64,000 nucleotides of DNA, from the NCBI RefSeq assembly GCF_001005295.1, contig NZ_LBMK01000009.1, positions 38,557-102,556 on the forward strand. The letters are read 5' to 3'. The notes beneath the pieces were generated by a model, which made no database searches, was not told the DNA's origin, and saw only the letters and a list, made by a program, of their open reading frames with translations. Made by a program: the position numbers and the translations under genes. Origin of the DNA: Streptomyces yangpuensis (GTDB taxonomy: Bacteria; Actinomycetota; Actinomycetes; Streptomycetales; Streptomycetaceae). Positions 8,879-17,722 of the stretch are shown piece after piece; position 1 is the stretch's first letter, and each line of letters starts with the position of its first letter.

Positions 8879-9544
8879 TCAGGGGCTTCCCGTCACCGGG
8901 GCAAGATCACCGACCGTTTCGAACGGCTCTTCGGCAGGGGGAGGTGCCGGACACTCCGGGGCGAACTCCTCGATCACCGCCAATGTCGCGCGCAGCTGGC
9001 GTACCAGCAGGGCTCCGAGCCGGGCGCGTCCGGGCCGGTCCGGGACGCTCGGCCCGCCGATCCATTCCAGGGTGGTCCCTTCGACCGCGGAGAGCCAGCC
9101 CACGAGGGCGAGACGGGCGATCGGCGGGAGGGCGCGGCGCCCGTACGCGCCTTCGGCGATGGCGGCGAGCAGTTCCTCGCGTACGGTGTCGCGGATGGCG
9201 AGCACCTCGGCGTCGCAGCCGACGCCTCCGGTGACGATGGTGCGGTAGGCGGCGTGATGGTGCTCGGCGTATTCGAGGTAGCCGTCGAGGGTGCGGTGGA
9301 GTCGCTCGGCGTTGGGGAGGCCGGTGTCGCCGCCGGCGCGGGCGACGAGTCCGGCCATGGAGTCCTCGACGATGGCGAGGTAGTAGCCGCGCTTGCTCTT
9401 GAAGTAGTAGTAGATCAGCCCTTTGGCGACGCCGGCCTGTTTGGCGATGTCGTCCATGCAGAGCGTGTCGTAGGGGGTGTCGGCGAACAACTTGCGCCCG
9501 ATGGCTATGAGTTCGGCCCTGCGAACCTGCGAGCGCCCGGTCAC
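8879..9544 (-). CDS. TetR family transcriptional regulator
   Basis: A TetR repressor with an N-terminal helix-turn-helix (DDIAKQAGVAKGLIYYYFKSK near residues 35-55, quoted here in part) and a variable ligand-binding domain. GTG 9544 is chosen as start and gives 221 residues; it may be leaderless, since CAATAGT lies just upstream. TTG 9568 (229 residues) is possible, but neither start has a good ribosome binding site. It lies upstream of the acyl-CoA dehydrogenase on the same strand, so it probably senses an acyl-CoA or related lipid. The imperfect dyad TTGGAC/GTCAA at 9554-9568 could be an autoregulatory operator, but the match is weak. Confidence 0.88.
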   Translation of the reverse strand: MTGRSQVRRAELIAIGRKLFADTPYDTLCMDDIAKQAGVAKGLIYYYFKSKRGYYLAIVEDSMAGLVARAGGDTGLPNAERLHRTLDGYLEYAEHHHAAYRTIVTGGVGCDAEVLAIRDTVREELLAAIAEGAYGRRALPPIARLALVGWLSAVEGTTLEWIGGPSVPDRPGRARLGALLVRQLRATLAVIEEFAPECPAPPPAEEPFETVGDLAPVTGSP

Positions 9545-9662
9545 TCCACGCTGTTGACTATTGTCCAAATTCGGCCCCAGCCTCGAACTGCCACAGGATG
9601 GCCGAAGTATGGCAGACCGGGGCGTCAGGCCCGCCCCCCGCTCGGGAAGGCGTCAGAGGGCG

Positions 9663-9815
9663 TCAGAGCCAGCCGACCTGGGTGACGAACATGGCCACGA
9701 CGACCACGAGGGTCCAGCCGAGTACGTGCTCCAGCCAGCTGGAGTCCTCCTTGGGGCCCCCGGTACGGGCGAGACTCCCGGAGGATGCGGTCGGGGCGGC
9801 GGTGTCTGCGGTCAT
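9663..9815 (-). CDS. SCO1431 family small membrane protein
   Basis: A 50-residue protein from ATG 9815: a short Ala/Thr/Ser-rich start, then RTGGPKED, then one membrane segment (VLGWTLVVVVAMFVTQVG). This RTGGP-acidic-helix layout matches the small SCO1431 family found across Streptomyces. Topology is probably N-in or tail-anchored. Function unknown. Confidence 0.75.
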   Translation of the reverse strand: MTADTAAPTASSGSLARTGGPKEDSSWLEHVLGWTLVVVVAMFVTQVGWL

Positions 9816-10003
9816 GGTGTCCAATGTGCCAGCGTTCGCGGCATTCGCGGTAGGCGGGGTCAGGGAGACGAGGGTCACTGGTGACGCACGCCACGCCGCC
9901 GGGCCCCGGCCGCTCCGACTGGTGCGCGGTGCGGTTCGGGGCCCGGCCTCCGGTTCCTTCCGGCGTCGGTTTCCGACAGTTTTCGTCTCGGACGGCTTCC
10001 GCG

Positions 10004-10435
10004 TCAGACCCGGGTCTCGCCCCTGCGGCCGGCCATGGCCGCCATCGCGAGGCCGAGGCACAGGGCGACGGCGCCGGTGATCACGTTGCTGACCACCGCG
10101 CGCGTGGCATCCATCTCACCGACGATGGCCCACGGGGCGATGATCGTCCAGGCGCCCAGGGCGACCGCGGTCCACGCCATCGCGTGGGTGCGCTCGTAGG
10201 CGGAGCCCAGGCCGCCCATGCACAGGCAGTACGCCAGGCCGACGATCAGGTTGTTGATCGCCAACGGGAGCAGGATGCCGAATCCCGCGATCCACGGAGA
10301 GGCGGCCAGGTATATGCCGGTTATCAGGGCCAGCGCTTCGACGGCCTGCGCCCGGGGAGTGGTGGTCACCCGCTCGAACCGGGTGCGCATCTCGGCGAGG
10401 TCGGGGTGGTGCTCGATGCTGGGGTGGGTGGTCAT
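10004..10435 (-). CDS. SPW repeat membrane protein
   Basis: A 143-residue membrane protein from ATG 10435, with TAGGAGG 11 bases upstream. It has four hydrophobic segments arranged as two repeats, each with a Pro-Trp motif: LAASPWIAGF (about residue 45) and IIAPWAIVG (about residue 100). These are the SPW repeats that define the family. Bacterial SPW proteins are uncharacterised membrane proteins. The upstream leader is AT rich (around 10460-10490), which is unusual for the window and may hold the promoter. Confidence 0.85.
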   Translation of the reverse strand: MTTHPSIEHHPDLAEMRTRFERVTTTPRAQAVEALALITGIYLAASPWIAGFGILLPLAINNLIVGLAYCLCMGGLGSAYERTHAMAWTAVALGAWTIIAPWAIVGEMDATRAVVSNVITGAVALCLGLAMAAMAGRRGETRV

Positions 10436-10532
10436 GGCGGGCCGCCTCCTATGAGAAGCCTTTATGTGCCATTTACCCCATAATATTCCGCCCTTCCGGG
10501 CTGCCCGGTCAACGGGCAATTTTCGCGCTTCC

Positions 10533-11900
10533 TCACAGCACGCCGACAGCCCGCAGGGCCCGGACCTGACCCGGTCCCGGCAGGGCGGGCGCGTAGAGGT
10601 AGCAGACCCCGCCGCTCCCGGAGGCGATCTTCCCGGCGGCGGCCGTGCGCTTGGTGCGCAGCCAGATGTTCTCCCATTCGGCACGCCGGTAGACCCGGCG
10701 CACGGACGGGTTGTCGGGGGCGTGGGGGTCGTTGACGACCACGTCCCCGGCGGCGGTGAAGCCGACGACGGTCATCAGGTGGCCGGCCGTGCTGTAGCCG
10801 GCGCCCGTGAGCTCCTCGGCGCGGAAGGATGTGGAGGTGATGGCGGGAATGCCGGCCCTCACCACGGTCTCCAGGTCGGTCAGGGAGGCGAGGCGGGTGA
10901 CGACCCCGGCGAGGCCGCTGTAGGTGGCGGCGTAGGCGGCGTTGAAGGACCAGTTGCCGCAGCCCTTGTAGGCGGCGTCGTAGGTGGAGCGGGCGGCGTG
11001 GCAGACCTGCGGGTCGGAGTAGGCGGGGTCCACCCAGGCAAGGGCGGCGGGGTCGGCCTTGCGGCCGAAGTACTCGATGACCATCTGGGAGGAGGTGGGG
11101 CTGCACCAGGCCTCGCCGCCGTTGTCGTACTCGGGATAGCGCCCGCTGTGGGTCTGCTGCGAGTAGCGCGGGACGACGAGCTCGTGGGCGGTGCCGGAGG
11201 GGCGGGAGGCGGGGACGGTGAACCGGTCGGGGACGTCGGAGGCCATCGCGCCAGCCAGCCACACCGTCGGGCCGGCGCCGGCGCCGGGCCGGCGGTGGAG
11301 GGTCAGGCGCAGCTGCCAGCCGGCGATGCGCAGGCCGCCGGCCGCGGCGGGCGCGTCGACCGCGAGGGTGTCGGTCCACACGGTGGACCGGCCGTCGGTC
11401 TGGCCGTCCACCGAGGTGCGCCGGATGTCCGCGTCGCCGGAGGCCCACCGGCCCATCACGTACCAGGGGCCGGTGACGCCGTCGGTGTAGGTGGCGCGCA
11501 GCTCGACCTGGATCCAGGTGCCGGCCGGGGTGCGGGCGTTCCAGGAGGTGACGGCCTCGGTGGCGGGCACCGTGGAGCCGTGCACCGGGGAGGTCCAGGT
11601 GGCGTACTCCCAGGTGCTCTTGCGCCCGGTGTGCGGGTCGGCGTACTCGGTGCGGCCGACGGCCGTACGGATCTCCAGGCCGGGGCGGGCGCCGGCGACG
11701 GCGGCGGTGCCCCGGTGGGTGCCGGCCCGCCAGTGGCCGTACGAGAACCAGAAGCGGTTGTCGACGGTGGGGCCCTGCGCGCGCGGGGCCCCGGCGGCGG
11801 CCGCCGGGGAGCCGCCGCCGGGGACGGAGGCGGCGGTGGCCGCGGTGGCCACCGCGAGCGCGGCGACGAGTACGGCCCTGCGTGGCGTGGGTGCGGTCAT
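10533..11900 (-). CDS. secreted C39 family cysteine peptidase
   Basis: A 455-residue exported protein. The N-terminus has a twin-arginine-like start (TPRRAVLVAA) and an Ala-rich signal sequence ending near residue 35. Residues 40-230 form a beta-rich domain with many Trp (FWFSYGHWRAGTH, WEYATWTSPVH). The peptidase domain follows: catalytic Cys in GGEAWCSPTSSQM, catalytic His in AGHLMTVVGF, and the Asp/Asn region VVNDPHA. It resembles secreted papain-fold C39 peptidases rather than the bacteriocin-transporter type, since no ABC transporter is attached or nearby. Start ATG 11900 follows GGGGGA; an upstream in-frame start is possible. Confidence 0.85.
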   Translation of the reverse strand: MTAPTPRRAVLVAALAVATAATAASVPGGGSPAAAAGAPRAQGPTVDNRFWFSYGHWRAGTHRGTAAVAGARPGLEIRTAVGRTEYADPHTGRKSTWEYATWTSPVHGSTVPATEAVTSWNARTPAGTWIQVELRATYTDGVTGPWYVMGRWASGDADIRRTSVDGQTDGRSTVWTDTLAVDAPAAAGGLRIAGWQLRLTLHRRPGAGAGPTVWLAGAMASDVPDRFTVPASRPSGTAHELVVPRYSQQTHSGRYPEYDNGGEAWCSPTSSQMVIEYFGRKADPAALAWVDPAYSDPQVCHAARSTYDAAYKGCGNWSFNAAYAATYSGLAGVVTRLASLTDLETVVRAGIPAITSTSFRAEELTGAGYSTAGHLMTVVGFTAAGDVVVNDPHAPDNPSVRRVYRRAEWENIWLRTKRTAAAGKIASGSGGVCYLYAPALPGPGQVRALRAVGVL

Positions 11901-12009
11901 CGCGTGGTCCCCCGGGGTGGGTCGGCGCTTCGGTGGTGTCACCCTTCCAGGTTCCCGGCGGGCGAGGGCCCAAGCCACGGGTCGTGTCGGGCTTGTCTAC
12001 GCTGGTCGG

Positions 12010-12645
12010 GTGGAGCCGCACCAGTCACTTGAGCCACTCGCCCGGGAGCTCGCCGTCCTGCCCGCCTCGCTCGGGCCGGTGCGCCTGATCGGGATCGACG
12101 GGCACGCCGGATCCGGGAAGAGCACCTTCGCGGGGCGGCTCGCCGAGGCGCTGGGCGGGGCGCCCGTGCTGCACCTGGACGACGTGGCCAGCCACGCGGA
12201 GCTGTTCGACTGGGAGAAGCGGCTGCGCGTGCAGGTGCTGGAGCCGCTCGCGGACGGCCGGCCCGCGCACTGGGCGCCGTACGACTGGGTGGAGCGCCGT
12301 TTCGGACCGGAGCGGGTGCTGGAGCCGGCGCCGGTGCTGCTGGTGGAGGGGGTCGGCGCGGGGCGGCGGGCGCTGCGCCCGCACCTGGCACGGCTGTTGT
12401 GGATGGAGACCCCGCGGACGGAGTCCTGGCTGCGGGGGCGTGAGCGGGACGGGCGCGAACTCGCCGGTTTCTGGGACGGATGGGAGCGCGCGGAGCGTGC
12501 GCACTTCTCCAGTGATCCTTCGCGCCCCTTCGCCGACACTCTGGTACGCCAGAGCCGTACGGGATACGAGTGGTCTTCCGGGACCGGAGCGACGGCGGGA
12601 GACCCGGCTTCCCTCACCGACCGTGACGAACTCCCCCGGGCCTGA
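12010..12645 (+). CDS. uridine kinase-like P-loop protein
   Basis: A 211-residue P-loop NTPase of the uridine kinase/phosphoribulokinase group. Walker A is GIDGHAGSGKST near residue 30, followed by a lid and base-binding region (LHLDDVASH, DWVERRF) and the Walker B-like VLLVEGVGAGRRAL. It probably phosphorylates a nucleoside or other small metabolite. Start GTG 12010 is taken from the family N-terminus. It is divergent from the C39 peptidase with 109 bp between them. Confidence 0.82.
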   Translation: MEPHQSLEPLARELAVLPASLGPVRLIGIDGHAGSGKSTFAGRLAEALGGAPVLHLDDVASHAELFDWEKRLRVQVLEPLADGRPAHWAPYDWVERRFGPERVLEPAPVLLVEGVGAGRRALRPHLARLLWMETPRTESWLRGRERDGRELAGFWDGWERAERAHFSSDPSRPFADTLVRQSRTGYEWSSGTGATAGDPASLTDRDELPRA

Positions 12646-12751
12646 TCGGCCTCGGATTTCCGCCCGGCCGGGCCTGCGCCGACCTGCTTGACCTGGGGAC
12701 CGCAGCGGCCTTACGTTCTCAATGCGGGGCCTTCACCGGCCGCCGCGCACA

Positions 12752-12789
12752 CGAAGCCCCCGGTTGTTCCCCCGTGATCGGGGGCTTCG
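12752..12789 (+). terminator. rho-independent-type hairpin
   Basis: Inverted repeat CGAAGCCCCCG at 12752 and CGGGGGCTTCG at 12779 around a short loop, followed by TTCT. It lies 106 bp after the uridine-kinase-like gene. Confidence 0.7.
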
Positions 12790-13034
12790 TTCTGCCCGCG
12801 AGCCCCCTCGGCAGGGGTACCGCGTGAGGCACACACACCCCCGACGTTCACTCTGTGTCACCTCGGCCGTGCCGCGTCCGCTCCTGAACCGGGCCCGCCG
12901 CACCCTACGTAAGGCGCGAAAGCGCAGGTACGATGCAGCCCTGATTTCAGCGACGTCAGGCGGGGGCACCGGACAACTCGCGCGTTCGGAGCGGGGGTTG
13001 CCGCGCACCACGGGCAGGCTTGTGGGGGGACGTG
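12790..13034 (+). promoter_or_regulatory. upstream region of the TPR-AAA ATPase
   Basis: No gene seen. A possible -10 element TACGAT is at 12929-12934, but no good -35 is spaced correctly. The sequence GGGGGGA just before ATG 13035 is a strong ribosome binding site. Confidence 0.35.
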
Positions 13035-14969
13035 ATGGATTTCGCCACGCCGGGCAGCATGCACGCCCCGGCCGAACTCGCCTGGTTGCGGGGGGTCGAC
13101 GCCTGCACCATGGGCGCCTACCCGCAGGCCGAGGAGGAGTTCCGGACGGCCGTGCGGCTCGACCCCTCGATGGCCGACGCGTGGCTGGGCCTGCACGCGC
13201 TGCGGGTCGACACGGGCAACGCGTTATTGCGCATGTACGCGCACCGGGACCGCTTCGGCGAGCAGCGGGCCCGCCACCGCAGGACCCTCAACTCCTGGTA
13301 CTGGCTGGGCTGGTGGGTGCAGCCGGTGCTGGAGAACCGGCGGGACCTGCTGCTCGCCCACGCCTCGCACTGGCTGGACGGCCGCCATGTGCCCGAGCTG
13401 GACCAGGCCCTCGCCGCGCTGCCGCCGGTCGACACCGACGCGCAGGTGCGGTTCCTGCACGCCTGCCGGGCCTATCTGGTCAAGGACTGGGAGCAGTTGG
13501 TCCGGCACACCGAGCCGCTGGTGAACGATCCGCTGCTGGGGATCGAGGCGGGCCTGTTCGGCGGGATGGCGCGGGTCCGGCTGGAGATGTACGGGCAGGC
13601 GGAGCCGCTGCTGTCGGCGGCGCTGATGCGCTGCCGCAGCGAGCAGCCGCAGCGCAAGGAGCTGCGGTACTGGCTGGCGCGGGCGCACGAGGGAACGGGC
13701 CGCAGCGCGGCGGCGCTGCCGCTGTACCGGGCGGTGCACCGGGTGGATCCCTCGTTCATGGACACGGCGGCCCGGCTGACGGCCATCGAGGACGGCGACG
13801 ACACCGACGGGATGGCCGATCTGGCGGGCCTGGCCGGGTACTCCGGGTACGGCGGCTACGCGGCGCACGGCCCGTCCCCGGCCGGCGGGGACTTCGCGGC
13901 GGTCGCCCTGGGGGGCGTACCGCTGGGCGGCGGGCCCGTCCAGGATCTCGCCGCGGACGGTCCGGCGGGGCTCGATCCGCTGGCCCCGCCCCCTCCTCCG
14001 CCCGGCCGGACGGAGGGCGTACGGCGCAAGGCGCCCGTCCCGCCGCAGGGCTCGGCGGACGGGCTGCCGGCCGGGCCTCCGGACCCGGCGGCGCTGGCGG
14101 AGGCGCTGGCGGAGCTGGAGCGGATGGTGGGCCTGGAGCCGGTCAAGCGGCAGGTGAAGGCGCTCTCCGCGCAACTGCACATGGCGCGGTTGCGGGCGGG
14201 TCAGGGTCTGCCGGTGCAGCCACCGAAACGGCACTTCGTGTTCTCCGGCCCGTCCGGCACCGGCAAGACCACGGTGGCGCGGATCCTGGGCCGGGTCTTC
14301 TACGCGCTGGGCCTGCTCGGCGGGGACCATCTCGTCGAGGCGCAACGGGCGGATCTGGTGGGCGAGTTCCTGGGGCAGACCGCGGTGAAGGCCAACGAGC
14401 TGATCGATTCGGCGATCGGCGGGGTGCTGTTCGTGGACGAGGCGTATTCGCTGTCGAACACGGGCTACAGCAAGGGTGACGCGTACGGCGACGAGGCCCT
14501 GCAGGTGCTCCTCAAGCGGGCCGAGGACAACCGGGACCACCTGGTGGTGATCCTGGCCGGGTATCCGGCCGGGATGGACCGGCTGCTGGCGGCCAATCCG
14601 GGGCTGTCGTCGCGGTTCACCACGCGGGTGGACTTCCCCAGCTACCGGCCGCCCGAGCTGACGGCGATCGGCGGCGTCCTGGCGGACGCCAACGGCGACC
14701 GGTGGGACGAGGAGGCCCTGGAGGAGCTGCGCAGCATCAGCGGCCACGTGGTGGAGCAGGGCTGGATCGACGAGCTCGGCAACGGCCGCTTCCTGCGCAC
14801 CCTGTACGAGAAGAGCTGCGCGTACCGGGACCTGCGGCTGGCGGGCTTCGCGGGCGAGCCGTCGCGTGACGACCTGGCCACCCTGCGGCTGCCGGACCTG
14901 ATGCAGGCGTACGGGGAGGTCCTGTCGGGCCGCGGCCCCCAGGAACGCCCGGAGCCGCCGGCCCTGTAG
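13035..14969 (+). CDS. TPR-AAA+ ATPase (CbxX/CfqX, EccA-like)
   Basis: A 644-residue cytoplasmic AAA+ ATPase. The N-terminal 280 residues are helical tetratricopeptide-type repeats (ACTMGAYPQAEEEFRTAV is the clearest). A Gly/Pro-rich linker of about 75 residues follows. The C-terminal AAA domain has Walker A GPSGTGKTT near residue 404, Walker B VLFVDEAYSL near residue 465, and the sensor/arginine-finger region NPGLSSRF. The architecture matches EccA of type VII secretion and SpoVK/CbbX, but no EsxAB or EccB-E gene is in the window, so this is an orphan copy. Codon 64 (13224-13226) is TTA, the rarest Streptomyces codon, read only by the bldA tRNA. Start ATG 13035 follows GGGGGGA; TTG 13020 and GTG 13032 are alternatives. 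Confidence 0.9.
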   Translation: MDFATPGSMHAPAELAWLRGVDACTMGAYPQAEEEFRTAVRLDPSMADAWLGLHALRVDTGNALLRMYAHRDRFGEQRARHRRTLNSWYWLGWWVQPVLENRRDLLLAHASHWLDGRHVPELDQALAALPPVDTDAQVRFLHACRAYLVKDWEQLVRHTEPLVNDPLLGIEAGLFGGMARVRLEMYGQAEPLLSAALMRCRSEQPQRKELRYWLARAHEGTGRSAAALPLYRAVHRVDPSFMDTAARLTAIEDGDDTDGMADLAGLAGYSGYGGYAAHGPSPAGGDFAAVALGGVPLGGGPVQDLAADGPAGLDPLAPPPPPPGRTEGVRRKAPVPPQGSADGLPAGPPDPAALAEALAELERMVGLEPVKRQVKALSAQLHMARLRAGQGLPVQPPKRHFVFSGPSGTGKTTVARILGRVFYALGLLGGDHLVEAQRADLVGEFLGQTAVKANELIDSAIGGVLFVDEAYSLSNTGYSKGDAYGDEALQVLLKRAEDNRDHLVVILAGYPAGMDRLLAANPGLSSRFTTRVDFPSYRPPELTAIGGVLADANGDRWDEEALEELRSISGHVVEQGWIDELGNGRFLRTLYEKSCAYRDLRLAGFAGEPSRDDLATLRLPDLMQAYGEVLSGRGPQERPEPPAL

Positions 14970-14981
14970 GGGACCGGCGGC
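14954..14981. terminator. hairpin overlapping the ATPase stop codon
   Basis: GCCGCCGG at 14954 and CCGGCGGC at 14974 form a stem that includes the stop codon region. It sits between convergent genes and is probably a terminator; no T-tract follows. Confidence 0.4.
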
Positions 14982-15039
14982 TGACGGAAACGGACGGCGG
15001 GGCCGGACCGGCGGTGTGCGGTCGCTGCGGCCCGCTGGG

Positions 15040-16083
15040 CTACGGGCGGCCCGCCGGGACCCGGTGCGCCGGGTCGCGGACCTCGCCGACCAGCATTTCC
15101 AGGACGTCCTCCAGGGTGACCAGGCCGAGGACCCGCCCGCTCTGGTCGGCGACCTGGGCCAGGTGGGTGGCGTCGCGGCGCATGACGCCGAGGGCGTCGT
15201 CCAGCGGGACGGTGGCGCACAGTGTGGTCATGCGCCGCCAGACCCGCTGGGGCACGGCCCGTTCCCGGTCCTCCAGGTCCAGTACGTCCTTGACGTGCAG
15301 GTAGCCCATGAAGGCGCCGCTGTCGGCACGGACGGGAAACCGGGAGTAGCCGGTGCGTACGGTCAGCTGTTCGATCTGCCGGGGGGTGACGGCCGGGCCG
15401 ACGGTGACCAGGCGGTCCCGGTCGAGGAGAACGTCGGTGACGGGGCGGCTGCCCAGTTCCAGGGCGTCCTCCAGCCGTTCCTGCTCGACCGGCTCCAGGA
15501 GCCCGGCCTGCCGGGAGTCCTTGAGGAGCCGGCCGAGCTGGGTGGAGGTGTAGGCGGCCTCGACCTCGTCCTTGGGCTCGACCTTGAAGAGCTTCAGGAC
15601 GACCTTGGCGCAGGCGCCGAGCGCGGTGGTGACCGGCCCGCACAGCCGGGCGAAGGCGACCAGGCCGGGGCTGAACCACAGGGCGGTCTTCTCGGGGGCG
15701 GCCATGGCGAGGTTCTTGGGGACCATCTCGCCGATGACCAGGTGCAGGAAGACCACGGCGGCGAGCGCGAGGGCGTAGCCGAGGGGGTGGATCAGGCCCT
15801 GCGGGACGTGGACGGCGTGGAAGACGGGCTCCAGGAGCCGGGCCACGGTGGGTTCGGCGACGGCGCCCAGGGTGAGGGAGCAGATGGTGATGCCGAACTG
15901 CGCGGCGGCCATCATGCGGGGCAGGTTCTCCAGGCCGTGGAGCACCTGGCGGGCCCGTTTGGACTCGGCCGCGAGGGGCTCGATCTGGCTGCGCCGTACG
16001 GAGACGAGTGCGAACTCGGCGCCGACGAAGAAGCCGTTGGCGAGGACCAGGAGCAGGGCGAAGACGAGCTGGAGCGCGTTCAC
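15040..16083 (-). CDS. CNNM/CorC-type hemolysin family protein (short)
   Basis: A 347-residue membrane protein: N-terminal DUF21/CNNM domain with three to four membrane helices (ANGFFVGAEFALVSVRRSQ, the conserved family start; MVPKNLA near residue 105), then two CBS domains (VTDVLLDRDRLV, GLVTLEDVLEMLVGEV). It lacks the C-terminal CorC_HlyC domain carried by its partner. Family members are implicated in Mg2+/Co2+ efflux or transport regulation, not haemolysis. Start GTG 16083 overlaps the upstream gene's stop as GTGA, so it is translationally coupled. Confidence 0.9.
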   Translation of the reverse strand: MNALQLVFALLLVLANGFFVGAEFALVSVRRSQIEPLAAESKRARQVLHGLENLPRMMAAAQFGITICSLTLGAVAEPTVARLLEPVFHAVHVPQGLIHPLGYALALAAVVFLHLVIGEMVPKNLAMAAPEKTALWFSPGLVAFARLCGPVTTALGACAKVVLKLFKVEPKDEVEAAYTSTQLGRLLKDSRQAGLLEPVEQERLEDALELGSRPVTDVLLDRDRLVTVGPAVTPRQIEQLTVRTGYSRFPVRADSGAFMGYLHVKDVLDLEDRERAVPQRVWRRMTTLCATVPLDDALGVMRRDATHLAQVADQSGRVLGLVTLEDVLEMLVGEVRDPAHRVPAGRP

Positions 16084-17522
16084 CGGGCGGCGCCTTCCAG
16101 CGCGGCCGGCTGCGGGGCGGCGTCGCCGTGGCGGCCGGAGCCGGGCACAGGGGCGCCGGCCGGGCCCGCGGCCTGCCGGTCGGCCTGCCGGTGGGAGCCC
16201 GCGGCGGGTACGGCCGTCAGCCGGACCAGCCGGACGCGTTCCGCCCGGTTGCGGCCGACCCTGCGGACGGACAGCTTCCATCCGGGGAGGTCGGCGCGGT
16301 CCCCGGGGGCGGGGATCCGGCCGAGGAGGTCGGCGACGAGGCCGGCGACGGTCTCGTAGGGGCCCTCGGGGACCTCCAGGCCTATCCGGCGCAGGGTCTG
16401 CACGCGGCAGCTGCCGTCGGCCTCCCAGGAGGGGCGGCCGTCCTCGGCGGGCACGGCGGCGAGTTCGGGGGTCTCGTCCTCGGCGAGGTCGTGCTCGTCG
16501 CGGACCTCCCCGACGAGTTCCTCCACGATGTCCTCCAGGGTGACGACGCCGGCGGTGCCGCCGTACTCGTCGACGACCACGGCCATGGGCTGCTCGCTGC
16601 GCAGCCGCTCCAGCAGCGGCTGCACGGGCAGGGAGCCGGGCACCAGCAGCGGGCGGACGCAGATCCGGCCGACGCTGATGCGGTCGCGCTCGGACTCGGC
16701 GACGGCGAGGGCGTCCTTGAGGTGGACCACGCCGGTGATCTCGTCGATGCGTTCGCGGTAGACCGGGAAGCGGGACAGTCCCGTGGCACGGGTCAGGTTC
16801 AGCACGTCGGCCGCGGTGGCCGTCTGCTGGAGGGCGCTGACCTTCACCCGGGGGGTCATGACGTGCTGGGCCGTCAGCTCCCCCAGCGACAGCGTCCGCA
16901 CGAACAGGTCTGCAGTGTCCTGTTCGAGGGCGCCGGCCTGGGCCGAATGGCGGACCAGGGAGACGAGTTCGCCCGGGGTGCGGGCGGAGGCCATCTCCTC
17001 GGTGGGCTCCACGCCGAGGGCCCGTACGAGCCGGTTGGCGACGGCGTTGAGGCCGGCGATGACGGGCCGGAAGACCCGTGAGAAGGCGTTCTGGGGGCCG
17101 GCGACGAAGCGGGCCACCTGGAGGGGCCGGGAGACCGCCCAGTTCTTCGGGACGAGCTCGCCGACGACCATCTGGACGGCGGAGGCGAGCAGCATGCCGA
17201 TGACGACGGCGACGCCGGATGCGGCTCCCTTGGGGAGGCCGGTCGCGGAGAGCGGCCCGGCCAGCAGTGCGGCGAGGGCGGGCTCGGCGAGCATGCCGAC
17301 CACGAGGGAGGTGATGGTGATGCCGAGCTGGGTGCCGGAGAGCTGGAAGGACAGCTCCCGCAGGGCCTTGACGACCGTGCGGGCACGGCGGTCTCCGTCG
17401 GCTGCGGCGCGCTCGGCCTCGGGGCGTTCCACGGTGACGAGGCCGAACTCGGCCGCCACGAAGAATCCGTTGGCGAGGATCAGGGCGAATGCCGCCGCGA
17501 GCAGGAGTAGCGGGATGGTCAT
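16080..17522 (-). CDS. CNNM/CorC-type hemolysin family protein (long)
   Basis: A 480-residue paralogue of the downstream gene. Order: CNNM transmembrane domain (ANGFFVAAEFGLVTVERPE, ELVPKNWA), CBS pair (QHVMTPRVKVSAL, VVVDEYGGTAGVVTLEDIV), and a C-terminal CorC_HlyC domain (VAGLVADLLGRIPAPGD). The last 50 residues are Ala/Pro rich and probably disordered. The tandem, translationally coupled pair suggests a hetero-oligomeric divalent-cation transporter. Start ATG 17522. Confidence 0.92.
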   Translation of the reverse strand: MTIPLLLLAAAFALILANGFFVAAEFGLVTVERPEAERAAADGDRRARTVVKALRELSFQLSGTQLGITITSLVVGMLAEPALAALLAGPLSATGLPKGAASGVAVVIGMLLASAVQMVVGELVPKNWAVSRPLQVARFVAGPQNAFSRVFRPVIAGLNAVANRLVRALGVEPTEEMASARTPGELVSLVRHSAQAGALEQDTADLFVRTLSLGELTAQHVMTPRVKVSALQQTATAADVLNLTRATGLSRFPVYRERIDEITGVVHLKDALAVAESERDRISVGRICVRPLLVPGSLPVQPLLERLRSEQPMAVVVDEYGGTAGVVTLEDIVEELVGEVRDEHDLAEDETPELAAVPAEDGRPSWEADGSCRVQTLRRIGLEVPEGPYETVAGLVADLLGRIPAPGDRADLPGWKLSVRRVGRNRAERVRLVRLTAVPAAGSHRQADRQAAGPAGAPVPGSGRHGDAAPQPAALEGAAR

Positions 17523-17722
17523 GCCGCCGCCTCCGTGGGGAGGGCGGCGCGGGTATTACCGGACGGTCCGTCCATTGCTGGAGGGAGTCACTCCTCGAGT
17601 TGCAGGTGCCCGCGGGCCTCGGGGTCCCGGGGCCGGTGGGAGGGCGCACGGCTGCGCCCCGCCACCAGGGTAGTCATTGGGATCGCGGCCGCAACGGTAC
17701 GCAGCGACGAGGTTCGGTGCGG

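Noticed and set aside
9554..9568. TTGGAC/GTCAA dyad as a TetR operator
   Set aside because: Only a partial inverted repeat and overlapping an uncertain start codon; mentioned in the gene entry but not called as a site.
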